The notes beneath the pieces were generated by a model. It searched no databases. It saw only the letters and a program-made list of their open reading frames with translations, and had not been told where the DNA came from. Below are positions 41,651-52,598 of a DNA stretch of 64,000 nucleotides, one piece after another. A program made the position numbers and the translations under genes. The stretch is from Aurantiochytrium sp. KH105 (taxonomy: Eukaryota > Sar > Bigyra > Thraustochytrida > Thraustochytriidae). The number at the start of each line of letters is the position of its first letter. Positions within the stretch are counted from its first letter, which is position 1. The stretch spans positions 124,001-188,000 of the forward strand of contig BGKB01000018.1 in NCBI GenBank assembly GCA_003116975.1, written 5' to 3'.

Positions 41651-43609
41651 ATGAACAGGTACAAGCTGACGAATCAGTTGGGCGACGGCACGTATGGGAG
41701 CGTGCTCAAGGCCGTCAACAAGTCGACCGGCGAGATCGTGGCCATCAAGAAAATGAAAAAGGCCTTTCGGACATGGGAAGAGTGCATGAACCTACGCGAA
41801 GTCATGTCCCTTAAGAAACTTAATCATCCCAACATCGTCAAGCTCAAGGAGGTCATTCGCGAAAATGACGAGCTATTCTTCGTATTTGAACACATGTCCG
41901 AAAACCTCTACGAAACCATGAAGGCCCGCACCAAAATGATGCCCGAGGCCTCGATTCGAAATTGCATCTATCAGATTCTCCAAGGCCTCGCATTCATGCA
42001 CAAACATGGTTTCTTCCACCGCGACATTAAGCCAGAAAATCTTCTGTGCCGCGGCGAGGCCGTGAAGATTGCTGACTTTGGCCTTGCAAGAGAGATCCGC
42101 TCACGACCTCCGTACACAGAATATGTTTCCACGCGCTGGTATCGCGCCCCCGAAGTTCTATTGCGTTCTACCTCGTACAACTCGCCCATCGATCTTTGGG
42201 CGTGCGGTTGCATCATGGCCGAGCTTTTCACCTTGCGACCTTTATTTCCGGGCAGCAGCGAGCCGGACGAGATTTTCAAAATCTGCAGCGTGCTTGGATC
42301 CCCAACTCACCAATCCTGGCCCGAGGGCATGAAGCTCTCCGTGGCCATGAACTTCAAATTCCCGCAGTTCGTCGCCACTCCACTTGACCAGCTCATTCCG
42401 CAGGCAAGTCCCGAGGCCATCAGTCTCATCCGCGAGCTGCTTCGATATGACCCAAAGAAGCGCCCCACCGCTTCGCAGGCGCTTCAACACCCCTTCTTCT
42501 CCAAAAATATCAAGATTCCACCCCCGATTAGCGCTTCTTCTATTGCCTCGAAAGAAAACCAGCCGTCGCAAGCGCAGGTCCAAGCGCACGGTGGCGCATA
42601 CGCCAGTGCCGACACAGACGCTGCCGGGGCGGCGGATGGTGTTGAAGCTGCAACGTCGGCCGTCACGTCAGCCACCATTGGAGCCTCTGCACTCACGGCC
42701 GCAAGCAGCCACTCGTCCTCGAGTACGACCGCCTCTTCGGGTTTGAGCGCGGCAACCTTCTCGAGCACGAGCTTTGTTGCTCCGGCTTCACACCAGGTCC
42801 AGCGCCACCAACACACGAATCACAGCAATCATTTGCAAACGCACAAGAATGTCGGATCGTCTCCCACTGCCTCGACAGTCTTGGCGAGCGGCGCCGCCTC
42901 TTCTTTTGCGTCGCCATCATTCGCAAGAGCAAGTGCAGGTTCCTCCGCGGTAGCAACGACCTCTGCAACCTCGTCCTCAGCAGCCGTGGGCGCTGATTCT
43001 CGAAACGCAGCCATCTCTTCGTTTGGAAAGACGTATGCTAGCGCTCCCCATGGCTTTGGGACTGCCATTACGTCACCGATGACGAACGGTGCGGCGGCTT
43101 CGCCAAGCCAGGGTTTTACGTCCATCTCGTCGGGCTTCAAGGCTTCCACTTCAATAGCGCAGGGCCCGTCGACCTCTTCGTCGTCGTCCTCGACCTCGCA
43201 CTTTCGCGTGTCCCGGGGCTTTGGACCTTCTGGAGGAGGGTTTCATACGATTGTTCCCAGCGCGCCCAAGACGCACACGGGCCCCACGTCATCCTCTTCT
43301 TTTGGTCAACGCTCCGGATCGGGGAGCGGCGCCGGCACGAGCAGCGTGACTGCCGCAACGTCGTCTCCTTTCGGCGGCGCCTCGACGCGCACCAGCTCGC
43401 TCGCGCGTGCTGGTAATGCAAGTATTCACGGTAAGGGAACATACCAGAAAAGGACGTTTCAACCAAGCTCTTCAAGTGCGATGGGGTCGGGGCTGACATC
43501 CAAACTGGGCACTTCCACGACGACGACAACGACGACGGCATCTTCGGCCACGTCCACTTCGGCCGCCACCGCTTTCCACGGCAAGGGCTTTGGACGGCAC
43601 AAGTATTAG
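41651..43609 (+). CDS. MAK/ICK (RCK) family protein kinase
   Basis: The protein has 652 residues. The kinase domain (4-285) has GDGTYG, catalytic K33, HRD with D125, DFG with D142 and a TEY activation motif at 156-158 inside [16 protein letters not shown], a string typical of the MAK/ICK/MOK group. Members include Chlamydomonas LF4 and worm DYF-5, which limit flagellar length and control intraflagellar transport. The TEY is phosphorylated by CCRK-type kinases. The C-terminal 365 residues are Ser/Thr/Ala-rich and disordered, ending in Gly/His/Lys, with no further domain. The start codon context is CACCATG. Confidence 0.92.
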   Translation: MNRYKLTNQLGDGTYGSVLKAVNKSTGEIVAIKKMKKAFRTWEECMNLREVMSLKKLNHPNIVKLKEVIRENDELFFVFEHMSENLYETMKARTKMMPEASIRNCIYQILQGLAFMHKHGFFHRDIKPENLLCRGEAVKIADFGLAREIRSRPPYTEYVSTRWYRAPEVLLRSTSYNSPIDLWACGCIMAELFTLRPLFPGSSEPDEIFKICSVLGSPTHQSWPEGMKLSVAMNFKFPQFVATPLDQLIPQASPEAISLIRELLRYDPKKRPTASQALQHPFFSKNIKIPPPISASSIASKENQPSQAQVQAHGGAYASADTDAAGAADGVEAATSAVTSATIGASALTAASSHSSSSTTASSGLSAATFSSTSFVAPASHQVQRHQHTNHSNHLQTHKNVGSSPTASTVLASGAASSFASPSFARASAGSSAVATTSATSSSAAVGADSRNAAISSFGKTYASAPHGFGTAITSPMTNGAAASPSQGFTSISSGFKASTSIAQGPSTSSSSSSTSHFRVSRGFGPSGGGFHTIVPSAPKTHTGPTSSSSFGQRSGSGSGAGTSSVTAATSSPFGGASTRTSSLARAGNASIHGKGTYQKRTFQPSSSSAMGSGLTSKLGTSTTTTTTTASSATSTSAATAFHGKGFGRHKY

Positions 43610-44403
43610 TTTCAAATGGGGAGAAGTGTGGCGACGGTCGATTTATTGTTATAATCGAAAAGGCGCCGAGATGTAGCTCATGTATACGTAGTAGGATTTT
43701 GAAGTCGTGATTGATAGGGTCCATTTTGGTCGCGAGCCAGAAAGACAAGCAAAAGGAAGGCTCTTGTTTATTTGTTACTATCTTGCATACGAAGCGCTTC
43801 TTTCAGCTTGTCAGCCTGAATTTTGTGAATCAAGCTGTGACGGCCAACAACTCCTCGTTAACTTTGTAGAAACGAACCGCAAGCAAGTCTGTGGTCAAGT
43901 ATTGGCTTGCTTCTCACGAGAGGAAGTAAAGAAAGAAAGTTTCTAATCAGCAAGCAGCGAAACACTTTGAAAATGTGGCGTTCATCATTCTGATGTTCCT
44001 TCGTTCCCCGCCCCTTTCTCTCTTTCTCACACACACGCACGCACGCACGCACGTAACTCATAGCAAGAACAAGAGAAGAAAGAACGTGACACTGTTGCGA
44101 TGCGAGAATCGAGAGCACCCAGTTCAAAAGCAATGGTAAAAAAAAGGGTAAGTAAAAGCAGAAAGAGATCTCCTTTGTCCTATTTCTAAAGCCAACAGGC
44201 ACGCGCTTGCGCGTCCATTCACGCAAAAAGAATAAAAAGCCGAAGAGACCACCTTCATACCACAAAGCTACTGACGCCAAGTCCTAGCAACTCGTCCCCC
44301 CCGCCCAGGGGCCCGCTCGCCCAGTAGAACGCAGCGGGGCAAAAGAGCAAGAGAGGACGTAAGCAGTAAAACCAAACAGCCAGCAAGCCGCATATCGAGC
44401 CAT
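43610..44403. other. Convergent intergenic region, kinase / RPS5
   Basis: No gene is seen. The sequence is AT-richer than its surroundings. It has CACA/CGCA repeats at about 44030-44052 and should contain both 3' untranslated regions. Confidence 0.55.
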
Positions 44404-45231
44404 TTACCGTGCAGCCTTGGAGACGCGCTCGAGCTCATCCTTCTTCTTGATGGCGTACGAGTTGGACGAACCCTTGGAGGCGTTGATAATCTCATCAGCG
44501 AGGCACTCGGCGACGGACTTGATGTTGCGGAACGAGGCCTCGCGGGCACCCACCGAGATAAGGTAGATGGCCTGGTTGACGCGGCGGAAGGGCGACACGT
44601 CGACGGCCTGGCGGCGCACAATACCGGCCGAGCCGACGCGGGTGGAGTCCTCGCGGGGGCCGGCGTTGGAGACGGCGGTGACGAGCACCTGCATGGGGTT
44701 CTGGTCGGTCATGAGGTGGATGATCTCAAGGGCGTGCTTGACAATGCGCACGGCCATCAGCTTCTTGCCGGCGTTGCGGCCGTGGAACATGAGCGAGACC
44801 ACGAGGCGCTCCACGAGGGGGCACTTGGCCTTGCGGAACCGCTTCTTCTGGTAGCGGCCAGCGGTGTGCGGCAGAAAGACGGCATCGTGCTGAGTGGCCG
44901 CGAGGTAGTCCTGAAGACCAAGGTCCTCGATCTGAATGTCCGCGAAGGACCTGTGCACGTCAATCCATCATCATCGCAAGCGCGCGTTCCATCGTCAGTC
45001 TCCTTTGCTCCCCGCTCTGCCACCTTCTTCTCCTCTCTCCCGCCCGCGCGCCGCCGCGTCGGCGTCGTTGCCGTGGCCCTTCATTTCCATCCTCGCCCTC
45101 ATCCCTTCATCCCTCCATCCTCTCCGCGCCGCCGCGCCGCGCGCGCCGCAGCGACGCGCGCGCCGCCGCCGCCGCTCCTCCGCGCCGCGCACGTACCACT
45201 TGTTGAACAGCTTGATCTCCGTGGCGGCCAT
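44404..45231 (-). CDS. RPS5: 40S ribosomal protein S5 (uS7)
   Basis: Two exons are inferred on the minus strand: 45231-45197 ([12 protein letters not shown], splitting the Trp codon) and 44950-44404, across a 246-nt GT-AG intron (donor GTACGT, acceptor CACAG). The spliced protein has 193 residues, usual for eukaryotic uS7. The strings [41 protein letters not shown] and [16 protein letters not shown] are characteristic. uS7 sits in the head of the small subunit at the mRNA exit and E site. A telomere-like box lies about 200 nt upstream of the ATG. Confidence 0.97.
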
Positions 45232-46298
45232 GGTGCCTGCGTGCGTGCCGTGCTCCTGACTTCGACTCGCTTCTGCTCTGCCGCCGCTGCGCTCCGCTCC
45301 GCTCTGCTCCTCTCCTCTCCTCCGCCCTCCCTTCCCCCTGCTTTCTCCCCTTATCCCGCCTCCGCTCCGGTTTATCCCCTCCCGCGCAGGGTTTATGCCC
45401 GCGCCGCCGGCCGGCCAGCCACTGCCAGGGTTAGGGTAATGTAGACGATGGTGTCGACGCTGCGGCCGGCGCACCGTGCACGGTACGGAGGCGGGATACC
45501 GTGCACGAAAGGGAGGAAGGAAGGCGGCGGCCGGGGAGGAGGAGAGGGAGGAGCGGGCGGTGGAGGAGGAGAGGCGTCGCGGAGAAGAAGAGGAGATGGT
45601 GTGCGATAGTATAATGCTGCTGGCGGTGTCTGGGTTTGGTTTTACATGGTTCATCATGCAGGCTCGACCTGGAGGGAGCGGAGTTCTTTCTGCAATGCTG
45701 GCAGCAATCATTGCGATCAGTGCGATTTCCCGAGCAGCAAGAAGGCTCTCGCTCGTCGAGGATCTCTCTTCCCTTTCCGAAGAACCCTCCATCACTCCCT
45801 TCCTCCGCTCCGAGCTCATCCTGCCGTGCCGAGCTCGTGCCCTTTCTCCCGGGCAAGACCAAACAAAAATAGAGTCAGGGCGAGGTCGACGCCGTGGAGG
45901 TAGTTTCCCTGCAGATTTTGGGCGGCGGGAAGCCTCCGGGGCGCGCAAGGCGTGCGAAGCATGCGAAGTCGTGGTACACGAGGCCGCGGTCGCCATTCCA
46001 AGAAGTGGTGGCCAAAGCACACGGCATGAAAGGCGACCTGGGATGACGAGCTGATGACGCCGCAGGATTTGGGAGCAGAGGCGCTCGGTATGGGAGGACC
46101 TGCGCTGCGCTTGCGCCGAGCTCGAGCGCGACTTCCTTTGATGCGGCTCCCGACGCGAGTGGAACGAGTGCCGTACCGCCGGCTTGGACGGATGGGGGGG
46201 CTTGGGGTTTCTTCGCAAAGCCAAACCAAATCAGAAACGAGATCGTAGTTGGCATCCTGCCCTGAATAAGAGGAGAGGAAGCGGCGGAAAAGAGCACA
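45232..46298. promoter_or_regulatory. Divergent promoter region, RPS5 / SDR
   Basis: No gene is supported; several overlapping open frames translate into low-complexity protein. The RPS5 side (45232-45644) has no minus-strand ATG. It includes the telo-box at 45427-45439. Confidence 0.5.
45427..45439 (-). promoter_or_regulatory. Telo-box in RPS5 upstream region
   Basis: The minus strand reads TTACCCTAACCCT. AACCCTA telo-boxes are known promoter elements of ribosomal-protein genes in plants and several fungi. Here it lies about 196-208 nt upstream of the RPS5 ATG. Confidence 0.5.
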
Positions 46299-46994
46299 AT
46301 GTCTCGCGGCGCAGCCGTCGTTGTAGGAGCCTCGCGCGGCATTGGGCTCGGCCTTGCCAAACGCCTCGAACAGAACGGGTGGAATGTCTACGGCACCATG
46401 CGGAAAGCGCCACAGGGGGCCAAGCCCTTCGCCAATGTGATTGAGAATGTCGATGTCAGTACTGCTGCTTGCAAGGAGACCTTGCAAAAGGGTCTCGCGG
46501 GAGTCGACAAAATTGGCCTCCTTGTGTACAACGCAGGAATCGCCACATTGACTGAAAACTTTGCGCTCGAGAAGGTTAGCGAGGTCGATGTGGATGATAT
46601 TGCGCGCCAGATCGACATTAATGCCCTCGGCGCCTTGCGCGTGGTGCAGGCGCTCGATGACAAGCTCACCGATGGCTCCAAGTGCCTCTTTACAAGCACA
46701 AGAATGGCCTCAATCGGATTGGCCGACGATGGCGCCATGTACGGCTATCGCACATCCAAGACAGCTCTCAACATGATTGTCAAGAACATTAGCACTGAGT
46801 ACACTGAGCGCGGCATTGCCGTCACGCTTGCGCACCCGGGCGTTGTGAAGACGGACATGACGGGCCATTTCGAGGGTGGAATCTCGGTAGACACTGCTGT
46901 CGACGGATTCATTCGCGTCATTGACGAAATGAGTCTCAAGACCCACAACGCTTCTCTCGTCGACATTGCTACCAGTGAGACCCTTCCCTGGTAG
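46299..46994 (+). CDS. Short-chain dehydrogenase/reductase
   Basis: The protein has 231 residues and a Rossmann fold. The cofactor motif GASRGIG is at 10-16, NAG at about 78-80, the catalytic Ser in the FTSTRMAS strand, and Y150 with K154 in YRTSK. This gives the full Ser-Tyr-Lys set of the classical SDR family. The sequence style resembles C-factor/sniffer-type carbonyl reductases, but the substrate cannot be told. There is no signal peptide or membrane segment, so it is probably cytosolic. A polyadenylation-like AATAAA lies at 47241-47246. Confidence 0.9.
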   Translation: MSRGAAVVVGASRGIGLGLAKRLEQNGWNVYGTMRKAPQGAKPFANVIENVDVSTAACKETLQKGLAGVDKIGLLVYNAGIATLTENFALEKVSEVDVDDIARQIDINALGALRVVQALDDKLTDGSKCLFTSTRMASIGLADDGAMYGYRTSKTALNMIVKNISTEYTERGIAVTLAHPGVVKTDMTGHFEGGISVDTAVDGFIRVIDEMSLKTHNASLVDIATSETLPW

Positions 46995-47539
46995 ACTGAT
47001 GAATTTTACGCGCACGCGGCGAACCAACAAGCATGTATTACCTAGCCCTGCCTGCCACCTTACCACCACCACCACCACCACCATAATTGATAAAATACGA
47101 TTTCGAAAGATGTCCTGTGAGCATTGGAACATCAATGCATTATGTTTTATAGCCTTGGCCTATCCTCAAATTGAACGAGGCACTCCTTCTCTCTCTTGGT
47201 ATTTGCATGTTTCTAATCTTCAGTATGAGCTTGCCTTTGCAATAAATTCACGCACTTCTGCTCGCGGCGCGCTCTCGCAGCTCAGGACTTCTTGATTCAT
47301 TTTGTTTTTCTCACTCTTTTTTTCTCCTTTTTTTTTGGAGACCGTTTTGGGGCAGCATGACAGTGCTTGATCGTCAGCCAATCTGACTCACGGACAGACC
47401 GACGCGCGTGGGCTCTCGATCAAGCGATCGAGAGCGTGAACACGCGCAGGGGTATTTCTCGCCGCGACCTGCGCCGCATAGCTGCCCTCGTCCGTTCGAG
47501 CGGACAAACAAAAGCTACTTTTTTTGGCTCGAGACCAAG
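46995..47539 (+). other. Intergenic, SDR to AKTIP-like gene
   Basis: Contains CCA repeats (about 47064-47081), the AATAAA at 47241-47246 (likely SDR poly(A) signal) and T-rich runs at 47300-47335. The last 150 nt are the leader of the next gene; its frame is open there but has no ATG before 47540. Confidence 0.5.
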
Positions 47540-48388
47540 ATGAACGCCGCAAGTCGACGTCGCCCCACCCGGCGACCCATGACAGCAGAGTCAACCACGT
47601 CGGCCGGAAGCGCTGACCCTTTATCGAACGCATCAGCCGCACTCACAACACTGCGCAGCTATCGTGCGCAAAACCTCAAAGACTACAACATCATGGTCGA
47701 ATACAAAATGCTCAAAGAAGAAGCCCCCCGAGGCGTGTATCTCTTACCAGCGCAGGACAGCCTGCGCATGTATTATGGCGTCATTTTTATCGAAGCTGGA
47801 CTGTACAGAGGCGCAGTCTTTCGATTTCGCGTCGAGCTTCCGCGCAATTATCCCGCCAATGATGCTTTACCATCGGTCACCTTTGTGTCGCGAGTTTTCC
47901 ATCCCTATGTAAATCCAACAAGCGGCGATCTCAGTCTGCGCTCAGGCTTTCCTCTCTGGCGCACTCCGGACCAAACGCTGACGAGCGTGCTCGAATTCAC
48001 AAAGCGCATCTTTTACCTGCAAGACTACAATGTCGAGGATGCTACCAACATCCAAGCCGCGCAGCTCTGGGCCAGGAATCGCAATAGTTTTCTCACGCGC
48101 GTCGAGGGCTCCGTGTCGTTGTCCATCGAAAAACGGTTTGTGAATGACACGGAAGCCACCATCCGCTTCTCAGACCACGCTCCCCACCACGACATGATTC
48201 GTACGGAGATTCTCCGCCGCGGGGCGCGGCGAGGTGCACGCGGAACGACTGCCTCAGAGACGACAGCCTCTGCGCCGGCCAGCGAGGAAAACAAGGGCAC
48301 GAACAATGATGCGAGCGATGAGCACGCTTCCAATCATCGACCCTCGCCTATCCCATTTCCGGCCGAAGCAGAGACCAGCGACGCTTGA
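47540..48388 (+). CDS. AKTIP: AKTIP/FTS-like UEV (catalytically dead E2)
   Basis: The protein has 282 residues from the first in-frame ATG. A UBC-like fold spans about 45-190: YNIMVEYKMLKEEAPRGVYLLP, MYYGVIFIEAGLYRGAVFRFRVELPRNYP and VFHPYVNPTSGDLSL. The position of the E2 catalytic cysteine is not Cys (SGDLSLR), as in human AKTIP/FTS, whose sequence order it follows. The C-terminus is Ala/Glu/Asp/Ser-rich and disordered. In animals and fungi FTS joins Hook and FHIP proteins in the FHF complex, which links dynein to early endosomes. It converges on the cyclophilin gene with a 261-nt gap. Confidence 0.88.
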   Translation: MNAASRRRPTRRPMTAESTTSAGSADPLSNASAALTTLRSYRAQNLKDYNIMVEYKMLKEEAPRGVYLLPAQDSLRMYYGVIFIEAGLYRGAVFRFRVELPRNYPANDALPSVTFVSRVFHPYVNPTSGDLSLRSGFPLWRTPDQTLTSVLEFTKRIFYLQDYNVEDATNIQAAQLWARNRNSFLTRVEGSVSLSIEKRFVNDTEATIRFSDHAPHHDMIRTEILRRGARRGARGTTASETTASAPASEENKGTNNDASDEHASNHRPSPIPFPAEAETSDA

Positions 48389-48649
48389 GTTGCGGAGCAT
48401 TCACCGCCAAACAAATTTTGACCAGGGCCGCGCCCACAAGAGCCAGAAACTTTTCCCCCTCAACGCCACCGAAAAGTTCTTCTTTTCGACAGCAGGTGCA
48501 CGTCTTCTTCCCCTCACCGCCAGACAGGAACCGTACCTGGTGGCTGGCAAGCAACCTGCGCAGCGAATCAAGAATGAAGGGGAAAACAGGGGCCAAAAAC
48601 TTTATAAATTTCTATCTTTCTTTGCATTTGTTGTTGTATCATGCTGGCC

Positions 48650-49783
48650 TCAGGAGCTGTCGTCGCTAGCGCGCTCCACACGCATGGTCTTGATTTCAAT
48701 GTACTCGGCAAGAGACTCAAAGTTATCTTTGAGCTTGCGTGCTTGATGCATGCGATCCACGACATCGTGGCCCTCCGCGACGCGTCCGAAGCAGGTGTCA
48801 GCCTCGGCGGGCAAGTCGTAGGAAGACTGACCTCCGGGTCCATGGTTGCGTGTATTGTCAACGGTGGAGATATAAAAGTCTGGACCGCCTGGCCGCCCAG
48901 CCAGGCCAATCGTGTACTTTTTATGCTTGTACTTGTCACTGTACTCTTGAAAAGCGATCGACGAGCCTTGCATTGGAAGCTCCTTGAATCGCCGATGCAG
49001 CCCGTGCTTCTCAGTTGACTGCGGACTCGCTTGCAACACGTGATGCGCATTCCTAATAAACGAGCATCCGTCCCACAGACCTGCCTCCACCTGGTTCATA
49101 AAGTACAGAACACCAGTCGGGACGTGCTCGCTTGGTGCCATCTCAAAGAGAATATCCTGCTCGTGAGGGGCGCCCATGGACTCTGGGAAACGAACGGTCA
49201 TGCGTACGCGATAAGGCTCGGCACTGCCAAATGTCTCGCGCAACACGTGCCGTGACAACTTCGCCATGCCGTCCTCGATGCGTTCGAGCCGCTTTTGCAT
49301 CGCGCGATCGCGAGCCTGAAGCTTGGCCTTTTCCTCGCCCCAGGCTTCCTCCTCGCTCCGGTCCTCCAGCTTGCCCTGGCACTTGCGCAAGTCGCGCTCC
49401 ATTTGCAGCAGCAGCGTCCGCGTCTCTTCGAGCTCGGCGGCTTTGCGGTCCAGGCGTACTTGGACGAACTCGACGGGCTCTGTTGGCTCCAAAAAGTACC
49501 CTTGCGGGATCTCCGCCTCCGCCAGGCCTTCGAGGCTGCTGCCGCCTTTGCCGCCGCTGGAGCTGGGGCCGGACCGCATCCGGCTCAACGCCGAGCGGCT
49601 CGTGAGCGCGTCGAGCTCGTGCTCCAGCGCATGCTTGTACTGCAGCACGCAGACCACCGCCAGCACCGCTGTCAACGCCGCGTGCGCCGCGCCGAGCCAG
49701 GACCCGCGGTCGCACGCGCTGCCTCCGCCGCCGCCTCCGCCCGCGCCCTCGCGCCGCGCGCCCCATCGCCGCCGCTCCATCAT
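48650..49783 (-). CDS. Membrane-anchored cyclophilin-like protein
   Basis: The protein has 377 residues. The N-terminus is basic with a Gly run, followed by one hydrophobic segment (about 30-47), which gives a type II signal-anchor. A coiled coil (about 110-175) precedes a C-terminal cyclophilin-like beta-barrel (about 190-370) with recognisable KKYTIGLAGRPGGPDFYISTVDN, CFGRVAEGHDVVDRM and EYIEIKTMRV. The usual active-site elements, an FHRxxxxF-type arginine strand and the conserved tryptophan, are not visible (CSFIRNAHHVLQAS instead), so isomerase activity is doubtful. It probably faces the ER or Golgi lumen. Similar membrane cyclophilins occur in stramenopiles, to my knowledge. Confidence 0.85.
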   Translation of the reverse strand: MMERRRWGARREGAGGGGGGGSACDRGSWLGAAHAALTAVLAVVCVLQYKHALEHELDALTSRSALSRMRSGPSSSGGKGGSSLEGLAEAEIPQGYFLEPTEPVEFVQVRLDRKAAELEETRTLLLQMERDLRKCQGKLEDRSEEEAWGEEKAKLQARDRAMQKRLERIEDGMAKLSRHVLRETFGSAEPYRVRMTVRFPESMGAPHEQDILFEMAPSEHVPTGVLYFMNQVEAGLWDGCSFIRNAHHVLQASPQSTEKHGLHRRFKELPMQGSSIAFQEYSDKYKHKKYTIGLAGRPGGPDFYISTVDNTRNHGPGGQSSYDLPAEADTCFGRVAEGHDVVDRMHQARKLKDNFESLAEYIEIKTMRVERASDDSS

Positions 49784-50620
49784 CGTGGACTCGGCGGCAT
49801 TCCCGTTTGCTTCGACTCAACTCGACTCGACTCGCTCGTCCCACGAAATTGGGCTCGAGAGCGGGATCGAATGCATCTGGCTGGCCGGCCTTTGCGGATG
49901 GGACTGCGATCGGACGGGCTGCGAACACGCCGCGCGTATCCGAGCAGCTGGTTGCAGCAATGAAGATGATTGTTGACGTCGTGCGGCGTGCATGCAGAAC
50001 GTATCGTTTTCGTGGACAGTTTGACGTTATTTGGAAATGATGGTCGATCACAAGAACTGCAAATGAGCTTGCATTCGATGTCATTTGGGGCTATCCTCAT
50101 GCGGGACGACGAGGCACAAGTGTACGTACTGACCAGTGGCTTTACTCAAGATCAAACAATTCTCGAAGCATTCGCACGTGGCGTGGGGGCTCGCACTCAA
50201 TGATGCAATGCAATTTCTGTAAAGTTGGCTCACACATGCAACGTTATACGGTGGCAGGCTGTAATCAGGTCCTCTCGGGATGATACAATGCCTTCCCGTA
50301 TCTTCGACAATGCATGTAGCGAACGAAGTGATCACAAGAGAGCGCAGGTCGATTTTGTGATCACTGGGTTCTGGTGAAAATGACTCGTGACCTCACTTGC
50401 TTTGGCTTGGCGGCAGTGTTGCTTCATTCAGAGCAAACCAGAACCAATGACGCCAGGACTCGCCAGCGTAGTACGTTGAATTGACAAACGTTCCGCTCCA
50501 TGATAGTTCCCGGTATACGTTGCAGCAGATCTGTCGCCGAGTTTTCAAGTGAAACATTATGAATCAACACAGCTAACGGCGCGGCCGCCCGACGACACAG
50601 AAACGGATCGAGCTGTCGTC
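49784..50620. other. Divergent intergenic region
   Basis: Between the cyclophilin-like gene (minus) and the CEP72-like gene (plus). No gene is seen. A TCGAC-rich stretch lies at about 49815-49835. The rest is closer to 50% GC. Confidence 0.5.
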
Positions 50621-52198
50621 ATGACTCAGCCACGTGCGCAAGTGGGGCCGGCGGTCGCGGCGGCTACCGAGGCCGTGGAAGCCGTCGTGAGGCGCAACGG
50701 TTGGGACGCCGAGGAGGACTTGGACGGTGCGCGTACGCTCGTGTTGCAGCGAAATGGGCTCGAGGTTCTCGGCAATGCGCTGCGACCCTTTCGCGGCCTT
50801 GTGGAGCTGGACTTATCACGGAACAAGCTCGTGTCGCTCGAGGGTCTCGAACACCTCGAGCAGCTCGAAACGCTCAATATATACCTTAACAAGATCAATG
50901 ATGGCCGCCAACTGCTTTTGCTGAGACGGAACACGGAGCTGCGCAAACTCGACGCTCGCTTGAATCCGCTCGTGCGCTCCAGACTCTATCGCAGCTTTGT
51001 CATACAGCATCTTGAAGATCTCAGCACCCTTGATGAGCAGTTAATTACCGCATTGGAGCGTCGCAAGGCCGCCCAGCTTCCACCCATTGCACCCGGAGAT
51101 CTTCGACCAAATCTACATGATGACGATGAAGAAGATGACGACGACGAAGACGATGAAGAAGAGGAAGAGGACAACATTCGGAACAACACTGAAGACGATA
51201 AAGATGACGCCAGCAGCGAAAACGAGGAGGAGGAAGAAGAAGAAGAAGAAGAAGAAGGGCTTGCGATTGAAAGAAGCCATGCCGTGAGGAAGATCAACAA
51301 GAGACAATCGGTTGTTAAAATGGAGAGCGTGGATGAACATGACGATGCTGAAACGAGCGATAGTAGTGACGAAGAAGTTGTCGGCGCAAAGCCAAGCACT
51401 TCTCAAATTTTATCCAACGGCAAGGAGAATAGTCGATTGAGTTTCAACGCGACATCAAGGTCGCATCCTGCGCGCGAAAAAAGATTCGGGGTTCCGAATG
51501 AAGCTAGACTTGCGCGTTCACAACTCGGATCGCAAGCAAGCATGAAAAATCACAAGGAGCGTCAAGTTGCCGTCGAGAGTGGAGAGGAGGAGGAACACAA
51601 CGAAGAGGAAGAAGAAGAAGCAGCTCCACTCAATGCAGATCAGGTGCTGCTCGATCTACTTCGACACATGCGTTCGCTTCGTATGCCTGTGAGTACCAGC
51701 GGTTGGGAAGATACAGTCGCCAGCGTTAACGAGCGCCTCGTGCGCTTAGTTCAAGCCCGCAAGAACGAGAAACAAGGCATCGACGCAGAACGCCGGGCCC
51801 AAAACGAGCAAATGGCTCGCATTGATCAGGAGCGACAAACTCAAATGAACACCGAACACTCGCTTCGGGACCAAGTTGAACTTCTTGTTGATCGATGCAC
51901 AGCTCTAGAGCACGAGAAAGCAGCGCTTCAGGCAGAAGTCGAAAATGCGCGTCACCTCGCTTCACAGCAACAATCGCCAGTCGTGCAAGTGGACGATCAA
52001 GCAAGCAAAGCTCTTGCTGGTATGCTTCGCGAATCGCACGAGGCACTTATCTCCTCGAATGAAATGTTACGCGAACAGCTTCGCGAGACCAAGGAGCAGT
52101 ACGCAGCTGACGAAGAGCAGTGGCAGCGTAATTTTGACCATTTACGGCGGACACTGGGAGTGTCCGCTGCGTCTCCGCAGCCTGTACATCTCGAGTAG
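50621..52198 (+). CDS. CEP72: CEP72/LRRC36-like LRR and coiled-coil protein
   Basis: The protein has 525 residues from the first in-frame ATG. Residues 37-115 are SDS22-type leucine-rich repeats (LVLQRNGLEVL, LVELDLSRNKLVSLEGLEHL, LETLNIYLNKI). An LRR cap (about 116-150) has LDARLNPLV, RLYRSFVIQHLEDLSTLDEQ, very close in order to CEP72. Two acidic stretches follow (about 165-230 and 325-345). The C-terminus (about 380-505) is coiled coil. CEP72 is a centriolar-satellite and ciliary protein that binds Kizuna and CEP290. The acidic middle is longer than in animals. I am sure of the LRR/coiled-coil layout; orthology to CEP72 is likely but not proven. Confidence 0.8.
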   Translation: MTQPRAQVGPAVAAATEAVEAVVRRNGWDAEEDLDGARTLVLQRNGLEVLGNALRPFRGLVELDLSRNKLVSLEGLEHLEQLETLNIYLNKINDGRQLLLLRRNTELRKLDARLNPLVRSRLYRSFVIQHLEDLSTLDEQLITALERRKAAQLPPIAPGDLRPNLHDDDEEDDDDEDDEEEEEDNIRNNTEDDKDDASSENEEEEEEEEEEEGLAIERSHAVRKINKRQSVVKMESVDEHDDAETSDSSDEEVVGAKPSTSQILSNGKENSRLSFNATSRSHPAREKRFGVPNEARLARSQLGSQASMKNHKERQVAVESGEEEEHNEEEEEEAAPLNADQVLLDLLRHMRSLRMPVSTSGWEDTVASVNERLVRLVQARKNEKQGIDAERRAQNEQMARIDQERQTQMNTEHSLRDQVELLVDRCTALEHEKAALQAEVENARHLASQQQSPVVQVDDQASKALAGMLRESHEALISSNEMLREQLRETKEQYAADEEQWQRNFDHLRRTLGVSAASPQPVHLE

Positions 52199-52598
52199 AA
52201 TGTGTGCGCAAGGACAGCATACGTGAATCGAAATTGACGACGAGGATCGATTTTCTGTTTTCAGATAGGCTTGTCTTTTCTACTCACTGTCAGCATCAAG
52301 AATTGTCAGCAAGGCCTGGACGTTCGACAGCATAACTGTCGAGAATTCACTCAAGCTGTTGTGTTCACTGGCCCGAGTCGGCTACGGAAGCATGGTCGTC
52401 AAAAGAAAAACTAATTCAGGCCTCGTGTTCATTTATTATTGTTGCTGTTCGCTTCGTTGGAAAATTGTCTCGACCAACAGTCGCTCATTCCTTTGCTTGC
52501 TGACTTGATTCTCAACTTGGACGAAGAAGAATGGCTGTGACTGACGACGCCGCAAGGCAAAATCTGGCAAGAAAAGTGGAGAGGGGAAAGAGAAAGAA
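52199..52598. other. Convergent intergenic, CEP72-like / aspartate-semialdehyde dehydrogenase
   Basis: AT-richer, no open frame of interest. It should contain both 3' untranslated regions. Confidence 0.55.

Noticed and set aside
44995-46224. 409-codon minus-strand frame upstream of RPS5
   Set aside because: Overlaps the RPS5 first exon and intron in a different frame and is Arg/Ser-rich low complexity.
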